Made by a program: the position numbers and the translations under genes. Source: an uncultured Alistipes sp. (GTDB lineage: Bacteria; Bacteroidota; Bacteroidia; Bacteroidales; Rikenellaceae). Taken from it: DNA of 64,000 bases. Shown piece by piece: positions 23,945-32,572 of this stretch. Below the pieces are notes generated by a model that saw nothing but the letters and a program-made list of their open reading frames with translations, searched no databases and was not told the DNA's origin. Location: NCBI RefSeq assembly GCF_949296715.1, contig NZ_CASFQD010000048.1:20402-84401 (forward strand). The letters are read 5' to 3'. How positions within the stretch are numbered: position 1 is the first letter of the stretch; each line of letters starts with the position of its first letter.

Positions 23945-25315
23945 TCAGAGCGTGCCGCTGCGCAGCTGCTCGACGAAGCGGTCGATGCGCTGCAGCTGCC
24001 CGGGAATGTCGATGCTCTGCGGGCAGTGCGACACGCACTGGTCGCAGCCGGTGCAGCGGCTGGCCTGCCGCAGGCGCGGCACGCTGCGGTCGTAGCCCAC
24101 GAGGAAGGCGCGGCGCGCCTGCGCGTAGTTCTCGTCGCGGCTGTCCTTCGGAACGTTGCCCTCGTTGACGCAGCGGTTGTAGTGGGCGAAGATCGCCGGG
24201 ATGTCCAGCCCGTAGGGGCAGGGCATGCAGTACTGGCACTCGGTGCAGGGAACCGTCGGGAACTGCAACATGCGCTGCGCCGTATCCTCCAGCAGCGCGA
24301 AGTCCTCCTCGGTCAGCGCCTCGAGCGGCGCATAGGTGCGGATGTTGTCCTGCAGGTGCTCCATGTAGGTCATGCCGCTCAACACGGTCAGCACGCGCGG
24401 GTAGCTTCCCGCGAAACGGAAGGCCCACGACGCGGTGCTCGACGTCGGGCGCCGCTGCTTGAGCCGCGCGACGAGGTGGTCGTTCAGCCGCGACAGGCGC
24501 CCGCCGAGCAGCGGCTCCATGATGACGACCGGAATGCCGCGCTTGTCCAGCTCGCCGTAGAGGTATTCGGCATTGACGTTGCGGCCCGAGGCGTGGCGCC
24601 AGTCAACGTAGTTCATCTGTATCTGCACGAAATCCCACTTCACGCCCATGGCCAGCAGGTAGTCGAAGACCTCGACGGCCCCGTGGAACGACCACCCGAG
24701 GTTGCGGATGCGTCCCGCCTCGCGCTCGCGCAGCAGGAACTCCAGTATGCCGTTGTCGATGAAGCGCTCGCGGAAGGTGCCCAGACCGCTGCCGCCGCCC
24801 ACCGAGTGCAGCAGGTAGTAGTCCAGGTAGTCGACCTGCAGCTCCCGGAACGAGTTGCGGTAGAGGGCCAGCGAATTTTCGCGCGTGGGGTTCGAGAAGT
24901 TCGACATCTTCGTGGCGATGAAGAATCGGTCGCGCGGGTGGCGCTTGAGCGCGATGCCCGTGGCACGCTCGGACTGTCCCTGCACGTAGACGGGTGCCGT
25001 ATCGAAGTAGTTGACGCCGTGGGCGATGGCGTAGTCGACCAGCTCGTTCACGGCCTGCTGGTCGATGATGCTGCCGTCGGCAGCGGGCTTTTCATACGTC
25101 GGCCAGCGCATGCAACCGTAGCCGAGCAGCGACACGCGGTCGCCCGTCGCCGAGGTGCGGTACTCCATGCCTTCGGTCGGCACCTCGCCCTGCGCCGCGA
25201 GCTTCACCTCCCCCTTCGGGGCACAGCCGTACATCGCGGCCGTCGTGACCAGCGCACTGCCGCCCAGCACCTTCAGGAACTCGCGGCGGCCTATCTTTTT
25301 CTCTTCTTTCTTCAT
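23945..25315 (-). CDS. Tat-exported aldo/keto reductase with ferredoxin-like tail
   Basis: A 456-residue reductase. The N terminus is a twin-arginine signal (IGRREFLKVLGGSALVTTAA), followed by a Cys in AAMYGCAPKG that could be a lipoprotein site. The barrel has FDTAPVYVQG (catalytic Asp/Tyr), ATKMSN (Lys) and LLHSVGGG (His). The tail carries CTECQYCMPCPYGLDIP and CTGCDQCVSHCPQSIDIP cysteine clusters. It is encoded 12 bases after the polyferredoxin gene, suggesting electron delivery from membrane Fe-S centres to an exported reductase. The substrate is unknown. Confidence 0.88.
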   Translation of the reverse strand: MKKEEKKIGRREFLKVLGGSALVTTAAMYGCAPKGEVKLAAQGEVPTEGMEYRTSATGDRVSLLGYGCMRWPTYEKPAADGSIIDQQAVNELVDYAIAHGVNYFDTAPVYVQGQSERATGIALKRHPRDRFFIATKMSNFSNPTRENSLALYRNSFRELQVDYLDYYLLHSVGGGSGLGTFRERFIDNGILEFLLREREAGRIRNLGWSFHGAVEVFDYLLAMGVKWDFVQIQMNYVDWRHASGRNVNAEYLYGELDKRGIPVVIMEPLLGGRLSRLNDHLVARLKQRRPTSSTASWAFRFAGSYPRVLTVLSGMTYMEHLQDNIRTYAPLEALTEEDFALLEDTAQRMLQFPTVPCTECQYCMPCPYGLDIPAIFAHYNRCVNEGNVPKDSRDENYAQARRAFLVGYDRSVPRLRQASRCTGCDQCVSHCPQSIDIPGQLQRIDRFVEQLRSGTL

Positions 25316-25327
25316 GGGTTCGATCGA

Positions 25328-26941
25328 TTAAACGGTTCGGTGGCGCAGATGGCCCTCGACATAGATGGCGCTGAACGGCCGCGCCGGGCAGAGGTTCTCG
25401 CAGGCGCCGCAGCCGATGCAACGCTCCTCGTCGACCACGGGGATGAGCCGCGACGCGGGGTCGTCGGGCGCGGCCTTCACCATCGTGATGGCCCCCGTCG
25501 GGCAGTGGCGCGCACAGTTGTCGCACTGCACGTCGTCGCGCAGCGTCACGCAGTTCTCGCGGATCCAGACGGCATGGCCGATCTGCGTCGCGGACTTCTC
25601 GGCGCGCGTGATGGGGCGGATGGCCCCCGTCGGGCAGACCGACGAACACTCGGTGCACTCGGGCCGGCAGTAGCCCCGCTCGTAGGACATCACGGGCTGC
25701 ATGAACGAGGTCAGCTTGCCCGAGGGGCGCAGCACGCCGTTCGGGCAGGCCGAGATGCAGAGCTGACACCCCGTGCAATGCGTCGCCAGGTTATGGGCGC
25801 TCAACGATCCCGGCGGGGTCAGCGGCGTGGCACGGTCGGGTATCTTCTTCTCCTCGATCAGGGCCAGTCCGCCGTCGACCTTCATTTCCTGCGCACGGAC
25901 CGTTGCCGCCACGGCCACCGTCCCGAGTCCCGCGAGGAAACGCCGCCGCGAAGGATCGGGAGCCGCCGCACCCGACGCCGCCGTTGCCGGAGCCTTGACC
26001 GCAGACTTTGCCGGAGCCTCGACCGCAGACTTTGCCGGAGCCTCGACCGCAGACTTTGCCGCACGGGAGGCCGCATCCTTCGGCGAACGGTTCCCGGCGC
26101 CGCCGTTCACCGTATCGCGTGTTTCCCGCCGCCACGTATAGGAGATGGCGCCCTGACGGCAGCTTTCGAGGCAGTCCATGCAGGCGACGCAGCGACTGTA
26201 GTCTATTTCGTGGGCTTCGGGATTGATGCACGACGCCTTGCAGTTGCGGGCACAGAGCTTGCAGCCGTTGCACTTCGAGACATCGAAGCGCGGCTTGAAG
26301 AGCGAGAAGCGCGACAGCATGCCCAGCACCGTACCCACGGGGCAGATCGTGTTGCACCACGTGCGGCCGCCGCGCCAGGCCAGCACGCCGATCAGGAGGA
26401 AGGTCACCGCGGCGACAAGCAGCGTCCCGAGCCCCTTCATCCAGACATCCACCGTATAGAAGGCGTAGCTGTCGAAGTGTTCGGCCGCAAGGGCCAGCAG
26501 GTTGTTGCCCCAGCGCCAGAGCGGCGCAAAAAGGTTCGAGGCGATGCGTCCGTAGGCGCTGTAGGGGGCGATGAGCGCCGCGAGCCAGGCCACCTGCGCG
26601 ACGAGCGCCGCGACGAAGAGCACCAGCACGCCATAGCGGAGCCACGTGCGGGCCGGGCGGTAGCGGAAACGGTACTTGCGGCGCCGGCCGGCGATCCACG
26701 ACACGATGTCCTGCATCACGCCCAGCGGGCAGATGACCGAACAGTAGATGCGCCCGAAAAGGAGCGTGAGGAGCACCAGCGCCGCAACGATCCCGAGATG
26801 GAGCGCCAGGACGGCGGGCAGGAACTGGATGCGGGCCATCCATTCGAGCCACACGTGCAGCGTTCCCGTGAAATCGAGGAACAACAGCGTCAGCGCGACG
26901 AAAAAGAGGATCGCCACGGCGATTCTGATCTTGCGTAACAT
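25328..26941 (-). CDS. Polytopic membrane polyferredoxin (NapH/RnfB-like) with mid-protein Tat-like motif
   Basis: A 537-residue protein. The N-terminal 215 residues hold about five to six membrane helices with a NapH-type CSVICPLGVMQD box and later CNTICPVGTVLG. Two ferredoxin clusters follow (CNGCKLCARNCKASC, CVACMDCLESCRQG). A linker with three 8-residue repeats (AKSAVEAP-type) leads to SRRRFLAGLGTVAVAATVRAQ, which looks like a complete twin-arginine signal placed in mid-chain. At least four more cysteine clusters follow. The ATG at 26941 was preferred over TTG at 26950. It probably passes electrons across the membrane to the adjacent exported aldo/keto reductase. Confidence 0.85.
   Translation of the reverse strand: MLRKIRIAVAILFFVALTLLFLDFTGTLHVWLEWMARIQFLPAVLALHLGIVAALVLLTLLFGRIYCSVICPLGVMQDIVSWIAGRRRKYRFRYRPARTWLRYGVLVLFVAALVAQVAWLAALIAPYSAYGRIASNLFAPLWRWGNNLLALAAEHFDSYAFYTVDVWMKGLGTLLVAAVTFLLIGVLAWRGGRTWCNTICPVGTVLGMLSRFSLFKPRFDVSKCNGCKLCARNCKASCINPEAHEIDYSRCVACMDCLESCRQGAISYTWRRETRDTVNGGAGNRSPKDAASRAAKSAVEAPAKSAVEAPAKSAVKAPATAASGAAAPDPSRRRFLAGLGTVAVAATVRAQEMKVDGGLALIEEKKIPDRATPLTPPGSLSAHNLATHCTGCQLCISACPNGVLRPSGKLTSFMQPVMSYERGYCRPECTECSSVCPTGAIRPITRAEKSATQIGHAVWIRENCVTLRDDVQCDNCARHCPTGAITMVKAAPDDPASRLIPVVDEERCIGCGACENLCPARPFSAIYVEGHLRHRTV
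25986..26057 (-). repeat. Three tandem copies of a 24-bp unit inside the polyferredoxin gene
   Basis: Units at 25986-26009, 26010-26033 and 26034-26057 are identical except for one T/C change in the first. Each encodes an 8-residue Ala/Lys/Pro linker repeat. In-frame expansion or contraction would change the linker length only. Confidence 0.9.
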
Positions 26942-26964
26942 AGGCAACAATTATCCGAATAATG

Positions 26965-26972
26965 CAAAGATA
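26965..26972 (-). promoter_or_regulatory. -7 promoter box for the polyferredoxin/aldo-keto operon
   Basis: Minus strand TATCTTTG matches TAnnTTTG, 24 bases upstream of ATG 26941. The 220 bases upstream, to the end of the AraC gene, hold no recognised gene. Confidence 0.6.
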
Positions 26973-27194
26973 GCGAAAATCCCCGCCTGCGGGACTTTCC
27001 GCAGGACAAAAGTAATACGTCCGTCAAATAAACGTCCTATACGGATTCCGGTTTCGCTTGCCATTTTCCCGGATCGCGGGCCGGCAACGCATCGGCAGCG
27101 CACCGAGGGCCGATGAAACCGCGCTGGGCTCCGATGCAGGCACCGTACAGCGGCAGGAAAGGGGCACGATCCCCGCACCTTTTATTAATTAGGC

Positions 27195-28043
27195 CTACTT
27201 CTTGGAGTTGCGGAACTCGGTGGGGGATTCGCCCGTATGCTTCTTGAAGAATCGGCCCAGGTACGACTGGTCGGGGAAGCGCAGCCGGTAGGCAATTTCC
27301 TGCACCGAGAGGTCCGTGGACTGCAACAACACCTTGATCTCCAGAACCACGGAGCGGTCGATGAACTCCTTGGCCGAACTGTGCGAGATATTGCGCACGA
27401 TCGTCGACAGGTAGCGCGTCGAGATGCAGAGCTTGTCCGCATAGAACGTCACCTCGCGCTCCCGGGTGCAATGCTCGTGTACGAGCGCCACGAACCGATG
27501 GAAAAGGTCCGTCTGCCGCGTCGTAGACTCCGGCACGCGCCGCTTGTGGGCATTCATGCGCTGCATCTTGTCGTAGAACTCCAGCAGCACGTTCTGAAGG
27601 CGGTTCTTGATGATCGTGTTGCGGAACATGTTGCTGCGGTCGCGGTAGGTGTAGGCCGCCATCTGGTACCAGATCGTGATCCCCTCGACGATCCGCGCCG
27701 GCGGATTGGAGATGGGATGCATGCCCAGCTGGTGAAAAAACGACGGATCGAGCCGGAACGCCGCCTCGGCAAACAGATCCCGCGAAAAGGCACAATAGGT
27801 GATCCGAAAATCCTCCGAACAGTCCGACAGCATCAGAATCCAGCCCGGGAGCAGCACCACCACCGTATTGCGGCGTATCTCGCCCCGTATCTGATTGACA
27901 GCGACCGTTGCGTGGCCGCTCCGGCAGAAGAGCAGGGCACCGCTCTCGCAGCGGCAGGCGTTATTGCTGAAAAAGGAGAAATCGGACTCTCCGACGACAA
28001 ATTGCTCGTCGGCAGTCGTGATTATCGGATTCATCTGTGACAT
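27195..28043 (-). CDS. AraC-family transcriptional regulator divergent from the RND efflux operon
   Basis: A 282-residue AraC regulator with a cupin-like N-terminal half (VVVLLPGWILMLSD) and a C-terminal double helix-turn-helix (about 190-280, LCISTRYLSTIVRNISHSSAKEF and YRLRFPDQSYLGRFFKKHTG in part). It ends with FRNSKK. It is only distantly related to the two AraC paralogues at 19080 and 22924. It is divergent from the RND pump with about 160 bases between starts, and both promoters fit in that gap, so control of the pump is likely. A second regulator (TetR) closes the efflux operon. Confidence 0.9.
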   Translation of the reverse strand: MSQMNPIITTADEQFVVGESDFSFFSNNACRCESGALLFCRSGHATVAVNQIRGEIRRNTVVVLLPGWILMLSDCSEDFRITYCAFSRDLFAEAAFRLDPSFFHQLGMHPISNPPARIVEGITIWYQMAAYTYRDRSNMFRNTIIKNRLQNVLLEFYDKMQRMNAHKRRVPESTTRQTDLFHRFVALVHEHCTREREVTFYADKLCISTRYLSTIVRNISHSSAKEFIDRSVVLEIKVLLQSTDLSVQEIAYRLRFPDQSYLGRFFKKHTGESPTEFRNSKK

Positions 28044-28062
28044 ACATATTTCTTTTTTCGAA

Positions 28063-28070
28063 CAAAAATA
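28063..28070 (-). promoter_or_regulatory. -7 promoter box for the divergent AraC gene
   Basis: Minus strand TATTTTTG, 20 bases upstream of the AraC ATG at 28043. Confidence 0.5.
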
Positions 28071-28157
28071 GTGATAAAATTGTTAATAAGCCGAATTTTG
28101 TTCCGAAAATCACCAACACTGTTCGCAATATAAAGCAGAAAGACAACGTTTTTAGAA

Positions 28158-28165
28158 TACTTTTG
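28158..28165 (+). promoter_or_regulatory. -7 promoter box for the RND efflux operon
   Basis: TACTTTTG matches TAnnTTTG, 41 bases before ATG 28207, in a locally AT-rich divergent promoter region. Confidence 0.6.
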
Positions 28166-28206
28166 CACCTGAAAAAGTTTTTTAGTACAAACAAAGAAAA
28201 GGAATT

Positions 28207-29382
28207 ATGAAGCAAACATTTGTGAAAGCAGCATTTATGATCTGCTGCATGGCAGTTGTTTCGTGCGGACAGGCTCCGACGGCCATGGGGCCCGGCGAAT
28301 ACGCCGTGACGACCATCGCCACCACCGACCGCGAAATCCCGAGCAACTACTCGGCATCCATCCGCGGACGTCAGGACATCGAAATCTATCCGCAGGTGTC
28401 GGGAACGATCTTCCAGCTCTGTGTCACGGAGGGCCAGCGCGTCTCGAACGGCCAGACGCTCTTCATCATCGACCAGGTCCCCTACAAGGCCGCCCTGCAG
28501 ACTGCCGAAGCCAATGTTGCGGCTGCCGAGGCCAGCGTCGCCACGGCACAGCTCACCTATGACAGCAAGAAGGAGCTCTACGCCCGCAAGGTCGTATCGC
28601 TGTTCGACCTCTCGACGGCCGAAAACAACCTGCTCACGGCCAAGGCCCAGCTCGCCCAGGCCGAGGCGCAGCGCGTCAATGCCGCCAACAACCTTTCATA
28701 CACCATCGTGAAGAGCCCCGCAAACGGCGTGGTCGGCACGCTGCCGTACCGTGTCGGCGCACTGGTCAGCGCGTCGATTCCGCAGCCGCTGACCACCGTG
28801 TCGGACAACTCCGAGATGTACGTCTACTTCTCGATGACCGAGAACCAGCTGCTCGACCTCACGCGCCGCTACGGCTCGATCGAGGAGACGCTCAAGAACA
28901 TGCCCGACGTCGAGCTGCAGCTCAACGACGGATCGCTCTACGACCAGACGGGCCGCATCGAGTCCATCAGCGGCGTGATCGACACCTCGACGGGCAGCGT
29001 CCAGCTGCGCGCCGCCTTCCCCAACAAGGGAGGTCTGCTGCACAGCGGCGGCTCGGGCAACATCATCCTGACGACCAACTACAAGGACTGCATCGCCATT
29101 CCGCAGGCCGCCACGTTCGAACTGCAGGACAAGGTATATGTCTACAAACTCGTCGACGGCAAGGCTTCGTCGGCCCCCGTTCAGGTGGCAAGCATCTCCA
29201 ACGGCACGGAATACATCGTCCTCTCGGGCCTTGTTCCGGGTGACGTGATCATCACCGAAGGCGTCGGCCTGCTGCGCGAGGGTACGCCCGTCGTTCCGAA
29301 GGGCCTGGCAACAGCCCAGCCCGCACAGGAGGCTCCCGCAGCCGACGCAGCTACTCAAACCGAAACCGGAAAGGAGGAATAA
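28207..29382 (+). CDS. RND efflux periplasmic adaptor lipoprotein (AcrA-like)
   Basis: A 391-residue membrane fusion protein. The lipoprotein signal ends MAVVSCGQA, with lipidation expected on Cys20. First lipoyl half (IEIYPQVSGTIFQLCVTEGQ), coiled-coil hairpin (about 95-160), second lipoyl half (TIVKSPANGVVGTLPYRVGA), beta-barrel and membrane-proximal domains follow in AcrA order. The C terminus is Ala/Thr/Glu-rich. The RND pump gene begins 3 bases after the stop. It docks the pump at 29386 to the outer-membrane lipoprotein at 32573. Confidence 0.93.
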   Translation: MKQTFVKAAFMICCMAVVSCGQAPTAMGPGEYAVTTIATTDREIPSNYSASIRGRQDIEIYPQVSGTIFQLCVTEGQRVSNGQTLFIIDQVPYKAALQTAEANVAAAEASVATAQLTYDSKKELYARKVVSLFDLSTAENNLLTAKAQLAQAEAQRVNAANNLSYTIVKSPANGVVGTLPYRVGALVSASIPQPLTTVSDNSEMYVYFSMTENQLLDLTRRYGSIEETLKNMPDVELQLNDGSLYDQTGRIESISGVIDTSTGSVQLRAAFPNKGGLLHSGGSGNIILTTNYKDCIAIPQAATFELQDKVYVYKLVDGKASSAPVQVASISNGTEYIVLSGLVPGDVIITEGVGLLREGTPVVPKGLATAQPAQEAPAADAATQTETGKEE

Positions 29383-29385
29383 CCC

Positions 29386-32300
29386 ATGACACTCAAGCAT
29401 TTTATCGAACGCCCCGTACTGGCGTCCGTCATCTCCATTCTGATCGTCATCGCCGGTATTCTCGGCCTTGCGACGCTGCCCGTGGAGCAGTACCCGGACA
29501 TCGCGCCCCCGACGGTGATGGTCCGCGCCTCCTATCCGGGCGCCAGCGCCGAGACCATCCAGAAATCGGTTGTCGTGCCGCTCGAAGAAGCCATCAACGG
29601 CGTCGAGGACATGACCTACATCACCTCGTCGGCCGCCGTCGGCAGCGCCAGCATCAGCGTCTATTTCCGTCAGGGCACCGACGCCGACATGGCTGCCGTG
29701 AACGTCCAGAACAAGGTGGCTACGGCCAACGGACAGCTGCCGTCGGAAGTCACGCAGATCGGCGTGACGACCATGAAGCGCCAGACCTCCATGGTCAAGA
29801 TTTTCTCGCTCTACAGCCCCGACGACAGCTACGACGAGACCTTCCTGGCCAACTACCTGAAGATCAACATCGAGCCGCGTATCCTGCGTATCCAGGGCGT
29901 GGGTGAGGCCTTCACGCTGGGTGCCGACTACTCGATGCGCGTATGGCTCAAGCCCGACGTCATGGCCCAGTACAAGCTCATTCCGTCGGACGTAACCGCC
30001 GTACTGGCCGAGCAGAACATCGAGGCCGCCACGGGTACGCTGGGCGAGAACTCCGACAACACGTTCCAGTACACGATGAAATACCGCGGCCGCATCCAGA
30101 CTCCCGAGGAGTTCGGTCAGATCGTCATCCGCTCCGAGGAGGACGGCAGCGTGCTCCGCCTGAAGGATATCGCCGATATCGAACTGGGCCGTGAGTCCTA
30201 CGCCTTCAAAGGCTACACCAACGGCCACCCGGGTGTCAGCGCCATGGTCTTCCAGACGGCCGGTTCGAACGCCACGCAGGTCGTCAACGACATCGACGCG
30301 CTGCTGGCCGAGGTCGAGGCCGAACTGCCGAAAGGCGTGGCCATCGCCCACCTGCAGAGTGTGAACGACTTTCTCTACGCCTCGATCAACGAGGTGATCA
30401 AGACCCTGATCGAGGCCATCATCCTCGTCGTGCTGGTCGTGTACGTCTTCCTGCAGGACATCCGCTCGACGCTCATCCCGACGGTGTCGATCCTCGTATC
30501 GCTCATCGGTACCTTCGCGTTCCTCGCCGTGGCGGGTTTCTCGATCAACCTGCTGACGCTCTTCGCCCTGGTGCTTGCCATCGGTACGGTCGTCGACGAT
30601 GCCATCATCGTGGTCGAAGCCGTGCAGGCGCGCTTCGACGTCGGCTACAAATCCTCGTTCATGGCCACGATCGACGCCATGTCGGGCATCTCGTCGGCCA
30701 TCATCACCTCGACGCTCGTCTTCATGGCCGTGTTCATCCCCGTGTCGATGATGGGCGGTACGTCGGGTATCTTCTACACGCAGTTCGGTCTGACGATGGC
30801 CGTGGCCGTGGGTATCTCGGCCATCAACGCCCTGACGCTCTCGCCGGCGCTCTGCGCCCTGATTCTCAAGCCCTACATGGATGAGAACGGCGAGATGCGC
30901 GACAACTTTGCCGCCCGCTTCCGCAAGGCCTTCAACTCGGCCTTCACGGTCATGATCGCCAAGTACAAGCACGGTGTGCTGCTCTTCATCAAGCACAAGT
31001 GGCTCATGTGGTCGACGCTCTTCCTCGCACTGGGCGCGCTGGTCGTCCTGATGAACACCACGAAGACGGGTCTGGTGCCCGACGAGGACCAGGGTACGAT
31101 CATGGTCAACGTCACCACGGCCCCGGGTTCGTCGCTCTCCGAGACGCACAAGGTCATGGAGGAAGTGTCGGAGCGTATCCAGGGCATTCCGCAGATCCGC
31201 GACTTCATGCAGACGGCCGGCTACGGCATGATCGCAGGCCAGGGTTCCTCCTACGGCATGTGTATCATCAAGCTGAAGAACTGGGAGGAGCGTCCCGACA
31301 AGGAGGACGCCGTGAATGCCGTCATCGGACAGATCTACGGACGCACGGCCGACATCAAGGATGCGCAGATCTTCGCCGTGGCACCGCCGATGATTTCTGG
31401 TTACGGTACGTCGACCGGTTTCTCGATGCACCTGCAGGACAAGGCCGGCGGCGAGCTCAAGGACTTCTACAACATCTACCTTCAGTTCATCGCGGCGCTG
31501 AACCAGCGTCCCGAGATCGAGCGCGCCTACTCGACCTTCAACATCAACTTCCCGCAGTACCTCGTGGACATCGACGCTGCGAAGGCCAAGCGTGCGGGCG
31601 TCTCGCCGAACACGCTGCTCTCGACGCTGGCAGGCTACTACGGAGGCCAGTACGTATCGAACATCAACCGTTTCTCGAAGATGTACTACGTGACGATGCA
31701 GGCCGACCCGAAATACCGTCTCGACGCCGAATCGCTCAACCACGTCTACGTGCGCATGGACAACGGCGAAATGGCCCCGTTGAGCCAGTTCATCACCCTG
31801 ACGCGCGTCTACAGCTCGGAGGTGCTCAACCGCTTCAACATGTACAACTCGATCGCCGTGAACGGTACGGCCGCCAACGGCTATTCGTCGGGTGACGCCA
31901 TCCAGGCCATCCGCGAGGTGGCTGCCGAGGTGCTGCCGCGTGGCTACGGATTCGAATTCGACGGCATCACGCGCGAGGAGGCCCAGACGGGCAGCAACAC
32001 GGCCATCATCTTCGGCATCTGCATCCTGCTGATCTACCTGATTTTGAGCGCCCTCTACGAGAGCTTCCTCATTCCGTTCGCCGTGATCCTCGCCGTACCG
32101 TGCGGTCTGATGGGTTCGTTCCTCTTCGCCAAGATCATGGGCATGGAGAACAACATCTACCTGCAGACGGGTATCATCATGCTCATCGGTCTGTTGTCGA
32201 AGACCGCCATCCTGATCACGGAGTACGCCGCCGACCGCCGCCGCGCCGGCATGAGCCTCACGCAGGCCGCCGTCTCGGCCGCCAAGGCCCGTCTGCGTCC

Positions 32301-32571
32301 TATCCTGATGACGGTGCTCACCTGCGTCTTCGGCATGATCCCGCTGGTACTCGCAAACGGTGTGGGCGCCAACGGCAACTCGACGCTCGGTTCGGGTGTC
32401 GTCGGCGGTATGATCGTCGGAACGCTGGCGCTGCTGTTCCTCGTACCGACGCTGTTCATCGTCTTCCAGACGCTGCAGGAGAAGGTCAAACCGCTGGAAA
32501 TAGACCTCGATCCCCAATGGTCGCTGCGTGCCGAGATGGAAGATGTCAAAAACGAGAAAGAGGAGGAATAA
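29386..32571 (+). CDS. RND multidrug efflux pump, HAE1 type (AcrB-like)
   Basis: A 1061-residue inner-membrane proton-driven pump. The N terminus (MTLKHFIERPVLASVISILI) and length are typical of AcrB/MexB. Twelve helices in two sets flank two large periplasmic domains. The TM4 proton-relay Asp pair is in LAIGTVVDDAIIVVEAV, and the ALTLSPALCALIL and GYSSGDAI motifs are recognisable. Third codon positions include relatively more T than neighbouring genes (e.g. GGTACG), as is common in highly expressed genes. It is the core of the four-gene operon with adaptor, outer-membrane factor and TetR. Confidence 0.96.
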   Translation: MTLKHFIERPVLASVISILIVIAGILGLATLPVEQYPDIAPPTVMVRASYPGASAETIQKSVVVPLEEAINGVEDMTYITSSAAVGSASISVYFRQGTDADMAAVNVQNKVATANGQLPSEVTQIGVTTMKRQTSMVKIFSLYSPDDSYDETFLANYLKINIEPRILRIQGVGEAFTLGADYSMRVWLKPDVMAQYKLIPSDVTAVLAEQNIEAATGTLGENSDNTFQYTMKYRGRIQTPEEFGQIVIRSEEDGSVLRLKDIADIELGRESYAFKGYTNGHPGVSAMVFQTAGSNATQVVNDIDALLAEVEAELPKGVAIAHLQSVNDFLYASINEVIKTLIEAIILVVLVVYVFLQDIRSTLIPTVSILVSLIGTFAFLAVAGFSINLLTLFALVLAIGTVVDDAIIVVEAVQARFDVGYKSSFMATIDAMSGISSAIITSTLVFMAVFIPVSMMGGTSGIFYTQFGLTMAVAVGISAINALTLSPALCALILKPYMDENGEMRDNFAARFRKAFNSAFTVMIAKYKHGVLLFIKHKWLMWSTLFLALGALVVLMNTTKTGLVPDEDQGTIMVNVTTAPGSSLSETHKVMEEVSERIQGIPQIRDFMQTAGYGMIAGQGSSYGMCIIKLKNWEERPDKEDAVNAVIGQIYGRTADIKDAQIFAVAPPMISGYGTSTGFSMHLQDKAGGELKDFYNIYLQFIAALNQRPEIERAYSTFNINFPQYLVDIDAAKAKRAGVSPNTLLSTLAGYYGGQYVSNINRFSKMYYVTMQADPKYRLDAESLNHVYVRMDNGEMAPLSQFITLTRVYSSEVLNRFNMYNSIAVNGTAANGYSSGDAIQAIREVAAEVLPRGYGFEFDGITREEAQTGSNTAIIFGICILLIYLILSALYESFLIPFAVILAVPCGLMGSFLFAKIMGMENNIYLQTGIIMLIGLLSKTAILITEYAADRRRAGMSLTQAAVSAAKARLRPILMTVLTCVFGMIPLVLANGVGANGNSTLGSGVVGGMIVGTLALLFLVPTLFIVFQTLQEKVKPLEIDLDPQWSLRAEMEDVKNEKEEE

Positions 32572-32572
32572 C

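Noticed and set aside
25986..26057. CRISPR-like repeat
   Set aside because: Units are contiguous without spacers, in frame and inside a coding gene.
23696..26938. A 1080-codon plus-strand open frame over the aldo/keto reductase and polyferredoxin genes
   Set aside because: Antisense compositional shadow; low-complexity Arg/Ala/Val protein without domains, against well-supported minus-strand genes.
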